64,000 nucleotides of DNA from NVTR01 sp036480115. Lineage in GTDB: Bacteria; Pseudomonadota; Alphaproteobacteria; Rhodobacterales; Rhodobacteraceae. The DNA is taken from positions 620,001 through 684,000 of the forward strand of contig CBDDAE010000002.1 of assembly GCA_965224795.1 (NCBI GenBank), given 5' to 3'. The number at the start of each line of letters is the position of its first letter. Position 1 is the first letter of the stretch. A model generated the notes under the pieces. The model was not told the origin of the DNA. It worked only from the letters and a program-made list of their open reading frames with translations, and searched no databases. Positions 16,084 through 24,203 of the stretch are shown here, piece after piece. The translations under genes were made by a program, and so were the position numbers.

Positions 16084-16769
16084 TAATAAATGATTTCCTG
16101 AAAGCTGTTGGCCAGATTGGCGATCCGCGATTTCGCCGGGTGTTGTTGCTGGGGCTGGGTTTGACCATTGCCCTGCTGTTTGGGATCTATGCCGTGGTGC
16201 TGGGGGCCGTTTCCTGGCTGGCACCTGACACCGTCGCCCTGCCATGGGTGGGCGACGTTACCTGGGTCAGCAGCCTGATTTCCGGGGCCTCCATCCTGCT
16301 GATGCTGGTGCTGTCGATTTTTCTGATGGTGCCGGTGGCGTCGGCCTTTACTTCTTTGTTTCTGGACGATGTGGCCAACGCGGTGGAAGAAATACATTAT
16401 CCCGAAATGCCGCCCGTTGATCCCCTGCCGTGGGGTCAGGCCATTAGTGACACATTGCGATTTTTGGGCCTGATTATTTCCGCCAATATTGCAGCCCTGA
16501 TCCTGTATGTATTTCTGCCCTTTGCCGCGCCGTTGATCTTTTGGGGGTTGAACGGGTTTCTTCTGGGGCGTGAATATTTTCAGCTGGTGGCCATGCGCCG
16601 CATGGACCGTTTGGCCGCGCGCCGGATGTGGCAGGAAAATCGCATCCAGATATGGCTGGCCGGGGCGTTAATGGCTGTGCCGCTTAGTCTGCCGCTGATC
16701 AACCTGTTGGTGCCCATTCTGGGGGCCGCCACCTTTACCCACCTATTCCATCGGCTGGACAGGCGCTAA
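16080..16769 (+). CDS. EI24-domain (CysZ-like) membrane protein
   Basis: A 229-residue inner-membrane protein with the EI24/CysZ layout: an N-terminal amphipathic helix (NDFLKAVGQIGDPRF), two TM helices, a central pair, and a C-terminal pair. NGFLLGREYFQLVAMRRM is a hallmark segment. CysZ imports sulfate in enterobacteria, but in this clade the role is unproven. The start is GTG at 16080 within GTGA, coupled to the nitroreductase stop. Its TAA stop lies in CTAA (16766-16769), shared with the convergent DUF1467 gene. Confidence 0.88.
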   Translation: MIINDFLKAVGQIGDPRFRRVLLLGLGLTIALLFGIYAVVLGAVSWLAPDTVALPWVGDVTWVSSLISGASILLMLVLSIFLMVPVASAFTSLFLDDVANAVEEIHYPEMPPVDPLPWGQAISDTLRFLGLIISANIAALILYVFLPFAAPLIFWGLNGFLLGREYFQLVAMRRMDRLAARRMWQENRIQIWLAGALMAVPLSLPLINLLVPILGAATFTHLFHRLDRR

Positions 16770-17020
16770 ATCCAGCCAAGTTCGCTAATGCGGATCACAC
16801 CTGACAGAATAATCGCCACGATTATCCCCCAAACCACCAGCGCAATGACACTGACCAGTGCCATGGTTTTGCGGACATTGAAATTTACTGGTGCGCCGGG
16901 CTGGGTACCGGGTACGACTTCGCCCACATCACCCTGAGTGCGGCGCCGGATCGGCAGCACGATGAACATCACCATGAACCAGACAACAGCATATAGGACG
17001 ATTGCGCTTGTGGGGGCCAT
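16766..17020 (-). CDS. DUF1467-family membrane protein
   Basis: An 84-residue protein with two TM helices (about 6-24 and 55-76) joined by a short cytosolic stretch beginning RRRTQGDVGEVVPGTQPGAP, which is characteristic of the alphaproteobacterial DUF1467 family of unknown function. Its ATG overlaps the stop of the methylmalonyl-CoA epimerase gene (TGATG), so the two are coupled, an arrangement common in this group. Confidence 0.88.
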   Translation of the reverse strand: MAPTSAIVLYAVVWFMVMFIVLPIRRRTQGDVGEVVPGTQPGAPVNFNVRKTMALVSVIALVVWGIIVAIILSGVIRISELGWI

Positions 17021-17424
17021 CAGACTTGCTCCAGTTCTATCAGGGTGCCGGTAAAATCTTTCGGGTGTAAAAACAGCACCGGTTTGCCGTGGGCACCGAT
17101 TTTGGGTTCGCCAGAACCCAGCACCCTTGCACCGGTTTGGATCAGCCTATCACGGGTGGCCAGAATATCCGCAACCTCATAGCATAGGTGATGGATGCCA
17201 CCGGACGGGTTTTTCGCCAGAAACGCCGTGATCGGGCTGTTATCGCCTAAAGGGTGCAGCAATTCTATTTTGGTGTTTGGCAAGTCAATGAAAACCACCG
17301 TTACGCCGTGGTCCGGCTCATCTTGCGGCGCGCCCACATTGGCCCCGAATGTATCCTGGTATTGCGCTGCAGCTGCGGCCAAATCCGGCACGGCTATGGC
17401 CACATGGTTCAGTCGTCCGATCAT
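17020..17424 (-). CDS. mce: Methylmalonyl-CoA epimerase
   Basis: A 134-residue vicinal-oxygen-chelate enzyme that interconverts (S)- and (R)-methylmalonyl-CoA in propionate catabolism. Metal ligands are visible: His in IGRLNHVAIAV, His in SGGIHHLCYEV, and Glu in TLIELEQ near the C-terminus, with KIELLHPL between. The length matches the family. The start is ATG 17424; the frame extends to 17484 but only MIGRLNHV fits the family's N-terminus. It is the first gene of a pair with DUF1467. Confidence 0.93.
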   Translation of the reverse strand: MIGRLNHVAIAVPDLAAAAAQYQDTFGANVGAPQDEPDHGVTVVFIDLPNTKIELLHPLGDNSPITAFLAKNPSGGIHHLCYEVADILATRDRLIQTGARVLGSGEPKIGAHGKPVLFLHPKDFTGTLIELEQV

Positions 17425-17560
17425 TGGCAGGCTTTCTTGGTTAGTATTCAGGGGGCTTATCCCCCCCCTTAACGGCACCTGCAAGGGTTTGGCGTCGGGA
17501 TTAACCGACTATTCACTTTGAGTGGCCTTAACTACGTCACTGCCAATTGAAAGTTATACT

Positions 17561-18283
17561 ATGCCAGATGATCTTGAAGCCTTCATGATAACCCAAACCC
17601 CTACAGCCGAACGACCATTGCTTGGTGTGACCGTTCTGGTGGTTGAGGACAGCCTGTTTGCCTGCGAAGCTATGCGCTTGCTGTGTTTGCGTTCCGGGGC
17701 CCGAATTCGGCGCGCCGACAGTCTGAAATCCGCACACCGGCATCTTTCGGTTTACCGGCCCGTGGTGGTGATTGTCGATCTGGGCCTGCCAGACGGGTCC
17801 GGTGCCGGGCTGATTGCTGAACTGGCAAATGCAACACCACGGATCACTGTTATTCTTGGTATAAGTGGCGACCCCGATGCCCGCGAAGCGGCGATAACGG
17901 CTGGCGCAGACGGGTTTCTGGAAAAACCACTTGTTAGTCTGGCGGCCTTCCAGTCGGCTATTCTGGCACAATTGCCAGCTGATCAATGCCCACGCGGCCC
18001 CCGATCCATCGCCGATGAGGAAGTCACACCTGACCCGTTGGCGCTGCAGGATGACCTGGCGAATGTATCCGATATCCTTAGTGTTTCGGGCGACGATGCC
18101 AAGACCCTTACTTATGTTGCACAGTTTTTAGGCGGGATCGCCAAACTGACCCAAGATGCGCCACTTGCGCTAGCTGCGGCCGAATTAGACAAGCATTGCC
18201 AACAGGGCGAACCTTACAATCATGATGTCGCGCGCATTGCCGGGTTAGTACAGGAACGGTTGCAGGATATCGGCGTTGTCTAA
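17561..18283 (+). CDS. Response regulator receiver-domain protein
   Basis: A 240-residue protein. Residues 22-140 are a CheY-type receiver: acidic pair ED at 29-30 (LVVEDSLF), phosphoacceptor Asp73 in VIVDLGLPDGSG, switch Ser in GISGD, and Lys in LEKPL. The C-terminal 100 residues are helical and acidic, with no HTH, GGDEF or HisKA motif that I can identify. ATG 17561 is preferred over GTG 17522. No partner kinase is nearby, so it is an orphan. Its stop is shared, as CTAA, with the convergent GNAT gene. Confidence 0.85.
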   Translation: MPDDLEAFMITQTPTAERPLLGVTVLVVEDSLFACEAMRLLCLRSGARIRRADSLKSAHRHLSVYRPVVVIVDLGLPDGSGAGLIAELANATPRITVILGISGDPDAREAAITAGADGFLEKPLVSLAAFQSAILAQLPADQCPRGPRSIADEEVTPDPLALQDDLANVSDILSVSGDDAKTLTYVAQFLGGIAKLTQDAPLALAAAELDKHCQQGEPYNHDVARIAGLVQERLQDIGVV

Positions 18284-18993
18284 GTCAATCGGGGATCGCG
18301 TTTTACCAAAATTGGTGCGGTAAGGTCAGCAAGTGACAGTTTTTGCCGCCCGTCAGCATCAAAATTATCCGCCGACAGCCAACCCGTAAACGCCGCTTCA
18401 AGGGCCGGCCATTCGCTGTCAATCATGGCAAACCAGGCCGTGTCGCGATTGCGGCCTTTCATCACCGCGGCCTGGCGAAAAATACCTTCATAGCTGAAGC
18501 CAAACCGTTGTGCCGCCCGGCAAGACCGCAAGTTTGCTGCATTGCACTTCCACTCAAATCGGCGGTAGCCAGCCGAAAACGCCCATTTCATCATCAAGCA
18601 GATGGCTTCAGTGGCGGCGCGGGTCTGCTGCAATGATTTGGAGAAATTGATATGGCCGACTTCAATACTGCCGAGTTCCTCAGAAACCCTTAGATAACTC
18701 GCAACCCCGGCCCAATCACCGCGTTCTTTGTCAAAAATCGCAAAAAATACCGGATCTTTCTTGTCCTGAACATTAGATACCCAATCCTGATAGGCGCCCA
18801 GGTCATCAAAAGGGCCATAGGGCAGGTAATCCCAAATCTTGTCGTCGGCTGAATTCGCCAAATGGATGGCCGCGCTATGGTCGCGTACTGACAGTTTTTC
18901 CAAACGCACATATTGCCCTTCCAATTCCATAAAATTTGGCCGAATCGGGGCAGTCCATCCTTCAACAACTGCCTCTATATTCCTGTTTTTCAT
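18280..18993 (-). CDS. GNAT-family N-acetyltransferase (RimJ/RimL-like)
   Basis: A 237-residue acetyl-CoA-dependent transferase of the RimJ/RimL type: VRLEKLSVRDHSAAIHLANS at the N-terminus, IEVGHINFSKSLQQTRAATE (acetyl-CoA pyrophosphate loop region), KCNAANLRSCRAAQRFGFSY and EGIFRQAAVMKGRNRDTAWF. This C-terminal pattern is that of the group acetylating free amines or N-termini of small proteins; the substrate is unknown. GGAAA precedes the ATG. Confidence 0.9.
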   Translation of the reverse strand: MKNRNIEAVVEGWTAPIRPNFMELEGQYVRLEKLSVRDHSAAIHLANSADDKIWDYLPYGPFDDLGAYQDWVSNVQDKKDPVFFAIFDKERGDWAGVASYLRVSEELGSIEVGHINFSKSLQQTRAATEAICLMMKWAFSAGYRRFEWKCNAANLRSCRAAQRFGFSYEGIFRQAAVMKGRNRDTAWFAMIDSEWPALEAAFTGWLSADNFDADGRQKLSLADLTAPILVKRDPRLT

Positions 18994-19157
18994 ACATTTT
19001 CCATATTACTGCACAGAATAAACCGTATCTCAATGATTGGTAATTACCATGAAGAAGAACGCCATACACCGTATTTCCGCCCCAATCTGACGGGAATATA
19101 TGCAGGTCGGTTCCTGTGTTCGCGAACCGCAATGTTAATTTGATTGGAGTGTTTATC

Positions 19158-19277
19158 ATGCGTACGATTTCAAAGCGCTTTTGGAATGAAGAAACCGGCA
19201 GCTCTGTTGTTGACTGGGCTATTTTTGGTGCCGGTGTGGTTTCACTTAGTGTCGCGGTCGTTTCTACGATTGCTTGA
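19158..19277 (+). CDS. Flp/pilin-like 39-residue peptide
   Basis: A short gene with ATG at 19158, preceded by GGAG, encoding 39 residues: MRTISKRFWNEETGSSVVDW then a hydrophobic stretch AIFGAGVVSLSVAVVSTIA. A basic N-terminus, an E-x-G-SS-x-V-DW junction and a single hydrophobic helix resemble the tiny Flp/TadE-like prepilin peptides of Rhodobacterales (typically FxxDExGAVTVDW). The length, ribosome-binding site and pattern make it plausibly real. No tad machinery lies nearby. It precedes a Hint-domain gene by 81 bp. Confidence 0.6.
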   Translation: MRTISKRFWNEETGSSVVDWAIFGAGVVSLSVAVVSTIA

Positions 19278-19358
19278 ACGCAGACCCTGAAACATGGTCC
19301 TTCAACGTTGTTAAATTAACCATGCCTGGTTGTTGTTACAGGATTTTGGATTACTAAA

Positions 19359-20414
19359 ATGGCCGTCTATTACGCTTACGACCAAACCATTCTTGGCACT
19401 CAGACAACTGCCAACGGCAACCCAATTGATTACAATTTTGCTCCCCCAACAGGCCAAGCCTGGTCCTGGTCTGGCAGCCAATTTCAACACATCGTCTATG
19501 AAGAAGACAACGTCGCCACTTTTTACAACGGCGACACGACGAACGAAACTGTACAGGCGACGATGGGTGTCGGGGATACGCAGGAACAATCCACAGACAT
19601 TGGCGGATCGCAAGCCGCAGTGGTCTATGACTATTCATTTACCGTAACTGACGGGACCAACACTTACACAATCGCGGTCATCGACATTGACCTGAACGGC
19701 GATGACGATCTGAACGACGCCGGTGAAGACGGGAATTATCTGGTGTTTGTCGGCACCCCACCGCCGCCGAATACCAACCTTACCATCACCGGAATCAGCG
19801 ATAATTCCAATAATATCAAACACACCGATCTGGGTGGTATCTCAGTTTGTTTTGCTGCAGGCACTTTGATCTCTACAAAATCCGGGCAGCAACCGATCGA
19901 AAATCTATCTGCCGGAGACATGGTTCAAACCATGGACAATGGCTATCAACCAATCCGCTGGGTTGGAAAAAGCAAAACCCGCGCCCTGGGCAAACTGGCC
20001 CCGATCCGGTTTGCAGAGGGCGTTTTTGGCAATAGCAGGGAATTGCTGGTGTCGCCGCAACACAGGTTGTTGATAAAAGGTTGGCGGGCAGAACTGTATT
20101 TTGGAGCGCCTGAGGTTTTAATCGCTGCAAAGCATTTGGTAAACGGGACGACTATTGTGCCGGTTAAGCAAACCTATGTTGACTATCACCACGTCCTTTT
20201 TGACACGCACCAAATCATATTTTCCGAAGGCATCGCCAGTGAAAGCTTTCACCCCGGTAAGTATTCAGTAAATGGCTTGGCCGAAGAAACCAGGCAAGAA
20301 CTGTTAGCCCTGTTTCCAGCTATTTTGGATAACCCGACCTGTTACGGCGCAGCCGCACGAACCAGCGTTAGGGCACAGGAAGCACAGCTATTTGGGCAAT
20401 CCCTAACTTCTTAA
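19359..20414 (+). CDS. Hint-domain protein (intact Cys1)
   Basis: A 351-residue protein. Residues about 1-160 are acidic, Asn/Thr-rich and beta-like, as in secreted or surface RTX-like proteins (DIDLNGDDDLNDAGEDGNYL resembles a Ca-binding stretch). A Hint_2 domain follows from VCFAAGTLISTKSGQQPIEN, with Cys1 present, then DGYQPIRWVGKS-type strands and LLVSPQHRLLI carrying the block-B-like His; SESFHPGKYS closes it. Such Hint modules may self-cleave at Cys1. There is no classical signal peptide. It converges on aspS with 2 bases between. Confidence 0.82.
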   Translation: MAVYYAYDQTILGTQTTANGNPIDYNFAPPTGQAWSWSGSQFQHIVYEEDNVATFYNGDTTNETVQATMGVGDTQEQSTDIGGSQAAVVYDYSFTVTDGTNTYTIAVIDIDLNGDDDLNDAGEDGNYLVFVGTPPPPNTNLTITGISDNSNNIKHTDLGGISVCFAAGTLISTKSGQQPIENLSAGDMVQTMDNGYQPIRWVGKSKTRALGKLAPIRFAEGVFGNSRELLVSPQHRLLIKGWRAELYFGAPEVLIAAKHLVNGTTIVPVKQTYVDYHHVLFDTHQIIFSEGIASESFHPGKYSVNGLAEETRQELLALFPAILDNPTCYGAAARTSVRAQEAQLFGQSLTS

Positions 20415-20416
20415 AC

Positions 20417-22414
20417 CTATCCCTGGGGAATGACGCGCAGGTGCAATTCGCGAAGTTGCGCATTCTGCGGCTCATTGGGCGCACCCATCATCAGGTCTTC
20501 GGCCCGCTGGTTCATTGGAAACATGATCACTTCGCGAATGTTCGCTTCATCCGCCAATAGCATAACCATCCGGTCAATTCCTGCTGCACAACCGCCGTGG
20601 GGTGGCGCGCCAAACTGGAACGCGTTGACCATACCGCCAAAGCGCTTTTCAACCTCGTCACGCCCGTAACCTGCAATTTCAAACGCCTTGAACATGATTT
20701 CCGGGCGGTGATTACGGATCGCGCCTGACACCAGTTCATAGCCGTTGCAGGCCAGATCATATTGGTAGCCAAGCACATCCAGCGGGTCACCTTCCAGTGC
20801 CTCCATGCCGCCCTGTGGCATCGAAAACGGGTTGTGTTCAAAATCAATCTTGCCGGTTTCGTCATCCTTTTCGTAGATCGGGAAATCCACGATCCAGCAA
20901 AATGCAAACCGGTCCAGATCGGTCAATTTTAGCTGAGTGCCGATTTCAGTGCGCGCCTTACCGGCGACAGTTTCAAAGGCTTTGGGTTTGCCGCCAAGGA
21001 AGAATGCGGCGTCGCCGACGCCAAGGTCTAGCTGTTTGCGAATTGCTTCGGTGCGTTCGGGGCCGATGTTTTTGGCGAGTGGTCCGGCTGCTTCCATATA
21101 TTTTGACCAAAGCTCGGTAAATCGCTCTAATTCACCTTTTTCTTTTAAGATTTCTAGTCCTAACAAAAATAGTTGGCTCTCTTTTTCCGAAAGTCCGCCC
21201 CTTGCCGGACCAGAGTTTTCTATGCTGACTTTCATCTCTGAAATAATTTGCCCGTTAGACGAATTTACAGCCAAGTCCATAATTTCTCTGACTTCACCAA
21301 AATTATTTTGATCGATCTGTACATTTTGGTTTCGGCGCCAGAAGATATACCCCATCCCCGGCAGGCCCTCTTTCTGGGCAAAAGAATTCATCCGGTCACA
21401 GAATTTTCGGCTACCCCCACCCGGTGCCGGAATGGCGCGGATTTCGGTGCCTTCCTGCTCCAGCAGGCCCGCAAAAATCTTGAAACCAGACCCGGCAAAA
21501 TGTTCCGACACGATCTGCATCTTAATCGGGTTACGCAGGTCCGGCTTATCGGTGCCATACCACAGCGCCGCGTCACGATAGGAGATCTGCGGCCATTCGG
21601 TATCAACCTTGCGACCGCCACCGAATTCTTCGAAACAGCCCTGCATTACTGGTTGAATGGTGTCGAATACATCCTGTTGCGACACGAACGACATTTCCAG
21701 ATCAAGCTGGTAAAAATCCGTGGGCGAGCGATCGGCGCGCGGGTCTTCATCACGAAAACACGGGGCAATCTGGAAATATTTGTCAAAGCCCGACACCATA
21801 ATCAGCTGTTTGAATTGCTGGGGTGCTTGGGGCAGCGCGTAAAACTTGCCCGGATGCAGGCGTGACGGGATCAGGAAATCACGCGCGCCTTCGGGACTGG
21901 ACGACGTGATAATCGGCGTCTGATATTCGCGGAAATCTTTGTCCCACATGGCGCGGCGCAGATGCGCCACCACGTCAGAACGCAGCTTCATATTGTCCTG
22001 CAGTTTTTCGCGGCGCAAATCCAGGTACCTGTACTTCAGGCGAGTTTCTTCCGGGTATTCTGAATCGCCAAATACCATCAACGGCAATTCAGCAGCTGCC
22101 CCCAGAACCTCCATGTCGCGCACAAAAACCTCAACTTCACCGGTCGGGATTTTATCATTCACCAGATCTGCATCGCGCGCCATCACGTTGCCATCAATGC
22201 GAATGCACCATTCGCTCCGCACTTTTTCCATTTCGGCGAACACCGGGCTGTCAGGGTCGCACAAAACCTGCGTGATGCCATAATGGTCGCGCAGATCGAT
22301 GAACAATATACCGCCATGGTCGCGGACCCGGTGAACCCAGCCAGATAGCCGGACGGTATCGCCGACGTTGGATTTGTTCAGTTCAACGCATGTATGGCTG
22401 CGGTAGGCGTGCAT
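20417..22414 (-). CDS. aspS: Aspartyl-tRNA synthetase, with AT-rich in-frame insertion
   Basis: A 665-residue class II synthetase (bacterial AspRS is usually about 590). An N-terminal OB anticodon-binding domain (VGDTVRLSGWVHRVRDHGGI) is followed by motif 1, motif 2 (FRDEDPRADRSPTDFYQLD), the GAD insertion domain and motif 3 (GAPPHGGCAAGIDRMVM, with the catalytic Arg). The excess length is one block of about 75 codons between GMGYIFWRR and EAAGPLAKNIGPER inside the GAD region. ATG 22414 follows AGGGAA. Apart from the insertion, every core motif is intact, so the enzyme should be active; it is presumably essential. Confidence 0.95.
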   Translation of the reverse strand: MHAYRSHTCVELNKSNVGDTVRLSGWVHRVRDHGGILFIDLRDHYGITQVLCDPDSPVFAEMEKVRSEWCIRIDGNVMARDADLVNDKIPTGEVEVFVRDMEVLGAAAELPLMVFGDSEYPEETRLKYRYLDLRREKLQDNMKLRSDVVAHLRRAMWDKDFREYQTPIITSSSPEGARDFLIPSRLHPGKFYALPQAPQQFKQLIMVSGFDKYFQIAPCFRDEDPRADRSPTDFYQLDLEMSFVSQQDVFDTIQPVMQGCFEEFGGGRKVDTEWPQISYRDAALWYGTDKPDLRNPIKMQIVSEHFAGSGFKIFAGLLEQEGTEIRAIPAPGGGSRKFCDRMNSFAQKEGLPGMGYIFWRRNQNVQIDQNNFGEVREIMDLAVNSSNGQIISEMKVSIENSGPARGGLSEKESQLFLLGLEILKEKGELERFTELWSKYMEAAGPLAKNIGPERTEAIRKQLDLGVGDAAFFLGGKPKAFETVAGKARTEIGTQLKLTDLDRFAFCWIVDFPIYEKDDETGKIDFEHNPFSMPQGGMEALEGDPLDVLGYQYDLACNGYELVSGAIRNHRPEIMFKAFEIAGYGRDEVEKRFGGMVNAFQFGAPPHGGCAAGIDRMVMLLADEANIREVIMFPMNQRAEDLMMGAPNEPQNAQLRELHLRVIPQG
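21098..21331 (-). other. AT-rich in-frame insertion within aspS
   Basis: About 78 codons with visibly lower GC than the flanks, open in the aspS frame, encoding NQNVQIDQNNFGEVREIMDL through LERFTELWSKYM. Most AspRS of this group have only a few residues (such as KADDGSM) between FWR and EAAGPL. The insertion contains a likely amphipathic helix (SEKESQLFLLGLEILKEKGE). It lies in a surface loop of the GAD domain. It is too short for an intein and has no intein Cys/HN motifs. Confidence 0.7.
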
Positions 22415-22820
22415 CGAGTATTCCCTTCGGGGGTTGGCTTGTCCGCGCCGATACACCCTTTGGGCAGACCAAAGTCAAGGAAAGAAGGCCATCCAAGTTG
22501 AACCAGCTTGCTGAATCATTTGAATAAGGGCGCCCAGACAATAGAGTGCAGCAAAAGTATAGGCAATTTGACGAAAAGCTTTTCAAATCCCTGGCTTGGC
22601 CACTGGATCGTTCTGATATGGTCCATCGCTAACATTTACAGCCCTTGGAATATTTGGGCCGCGCAGATACGCAGCCAAAACCCTATGAATTCATGACAGC
22701 AAGCCAAATCGGTACTGGGCAAAGGGGCCACTGCAAGTACAAATTCGCGCTTGGGGTGTTAATCCCTGTGGTTTCAAGCTGTGGAAGCGCTAATATCTGC
22801 CCAATCATACTAAGGCGAGC
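22415..22820. other. Intergenic region between aspS and GT87-like gene
   Basis: About 400 bases between divergent genes. It must hold both promoters. A 62-codon frame (22508-22696, +) has no ribosome-binding site and no protein-like composition. I see no tRNA, riboswitch or terminator in it; a degraded gene is possible. Confidence 0.5.
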
Positions 22821-24125
22821 ATGAAAATGTCATTCACACCTTCTCGGTTGGCAAGTCTGATACTACTGGCCGGTTTCCTGGGGTCATTTTACTGGTTTTT
22901 TCCTACCCACTCTGCCGATCTGATGGCAACTTGGCTGGCTGGAAATTTTTTGGCCGCGGGACAACCCGACCAGGTTTACCCCACCCTCACCGAATATTTT
23001 CAGATGTATCCGCCCGATCAGTGGCGCCCTTTTATGGCGCAAGAATACAAGTATGAAGGCCCGATGTTTCCTTATCTTTACCCGCCACTTTGGGCAAAAC
23101 TGGCAGGGTGGTTTGTAAACATTAATTTTTGGCGACTTTCAGCGGTTGCACTGGTTATCAACAGCGCATTGTTGATGGCCACAATTTTACTGGCTTACCG
23201 GGCGACAAGAACGGCACTAAACCCTGCGCTGTATGTGGGTATGGCGCTATTTTTCCTGTTGTCAAATTTCATTGGCACCGTTGCCCTTGTGGAAAATCAG
23301 CCGCAAATTTTTGTAAGTTTCCTATTGGTTTTGACAATGGAACGTATCCGCAACAATGCCCCCATATCGGCAGGTGCTGCTCTGGCTATCGCCGCCGCGA
23401 TCAAGATTTACCCTGTGATTTTCGCATTGCTTTTGATTTTTGGTCGGGAACGAAAGGCATTTGCATCTTTTGTCGTATTTGGTGCAGCGCTTGGCCTGCT
23501 GTCGCTAATGTGGGCAGGCTGGCCCTTGCACAAAACATTTCTTGAATTGACCCGTCTCATTTCCGCTTCAGTTCTTGTGGCATCAATAAGTTTTAACTTT
23601 GATGCGGTCATTGGCCAGGTTTTCTTTGCTGACCATCTTGTGTGGCTGCCTGGACTAGAAGCCCCGACCCCAGCCAGCCCGTCACCTGGCTGGTATTCCA
23701 TGGCGCGACCGGACATTTGGAGAATACTTTCCACTTTCGCTTTGCTGGTTGCGATCGCACTTTTGTCGCGTGTCGCTTCGCGTGTAGATCGGTCAACATT
23801 CGCCAGCGTGCTTTGGCCGCTGGCTATGATGGTGGTTGCGCTATTTTCCCCGATTGCATGGTCCATCTACTATATTCCAGCCGCCTGCTTCGCCCCGGTT
23901 TTGATCGAAAAATTGGGGCCAAAACTAGGGACGGTATTTCTGGTTTTGCCCTTTGGCCTGATATTTAGCCCGCTGGTAAAATACTATCGTCTCATGCGGG
24001 ACACGGAATACCTGCCGGTCCACTATCCGTACCAATTGGCTGGCGTGCTTGCGATGGGAATACTTGCGCTTGGATTCGCCCTTGCTGTGCGCAAAAGCTT
24101 ACAAATCGAAAACCAGGCCCTTTAG
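22821..24125 (+). CDS. GT87-like (DUF2029) membrane glycosyltransferase
   Basis: A 434-residue protein with about ten to twelve TM helices. The first extracytoplasmic loop (ADLMATWLAGNFLAAGQPDQ, then YPPLWAKLAG) and the motifs ALVENQPQIFVSFLLV and AAAIKIYPVIFALLLI match the GT87/mannosyltransferase-like polyprenyl-phosphate sugar transferases (GQxN-type and KxxP motifs). Its likely role is adding a sugar from a polyprenyl donor to a cell-envelope glycan; the substrate is unknown. AAGGCGAG precedes ATG 22821; a second ATG lies two codons later. Confidence 0.78.
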   Translation: MKMSFTPSRLASLILLAGFLGSFYWFFPTHSADLMATWLAGNFLAAGQPDQVYPTLTEYFQMYPPDQWRPFMAQEYKYEGPMFPYLYPPLWAKLAGWFVNINFWRLSAVALVINSALLMATILLAYRATRTALNPALYVGMALFFLLSNFIGTVALVENQPQIFVSFLLVLTMERIRNNAPISAGAALAIAAAIKIYPVIFALLLIFGRERKAFASFVVFGAALGLLSLMWAGWPLHKTFLELTRLISASVLVASISFNFDAVIGQVFFADHLVWLPGLEAPTPASPSPGWYSMARPDIWRILSTFALLVAIALLSRVASRVDRSTFASVLWPLAMMVVALFSPIAWSIYYIPAACFAPVLIEKLGPKLGTVFLVLPFGLIFSPLVKYYRLMRDTEYLPVHYPYQLAGVLAMGILALGFALAVRKSLQIENQAL

Positions 24126-24203
24126 ATTTTCAAGGCCCCCTTGCACCCGCCCCGCGCATGTCTATAACCCACGACAATTTGCAAAAACCGCTGGGGCGCT
24201 GCC

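Noticed and set aside
21098..21331. Intein or intron in aspS
   Set aside because: Too short for an intein, no Cys/Ser at the left edge or HN at the right, and no intron core structure; left as an in-frame insertion.
22508..22696. 62-codon frame between aspS and the GT87-like gene
   Set aside because: No ribosome-binding site, no recognisable pattern, and odd composition; treated as non-coding.
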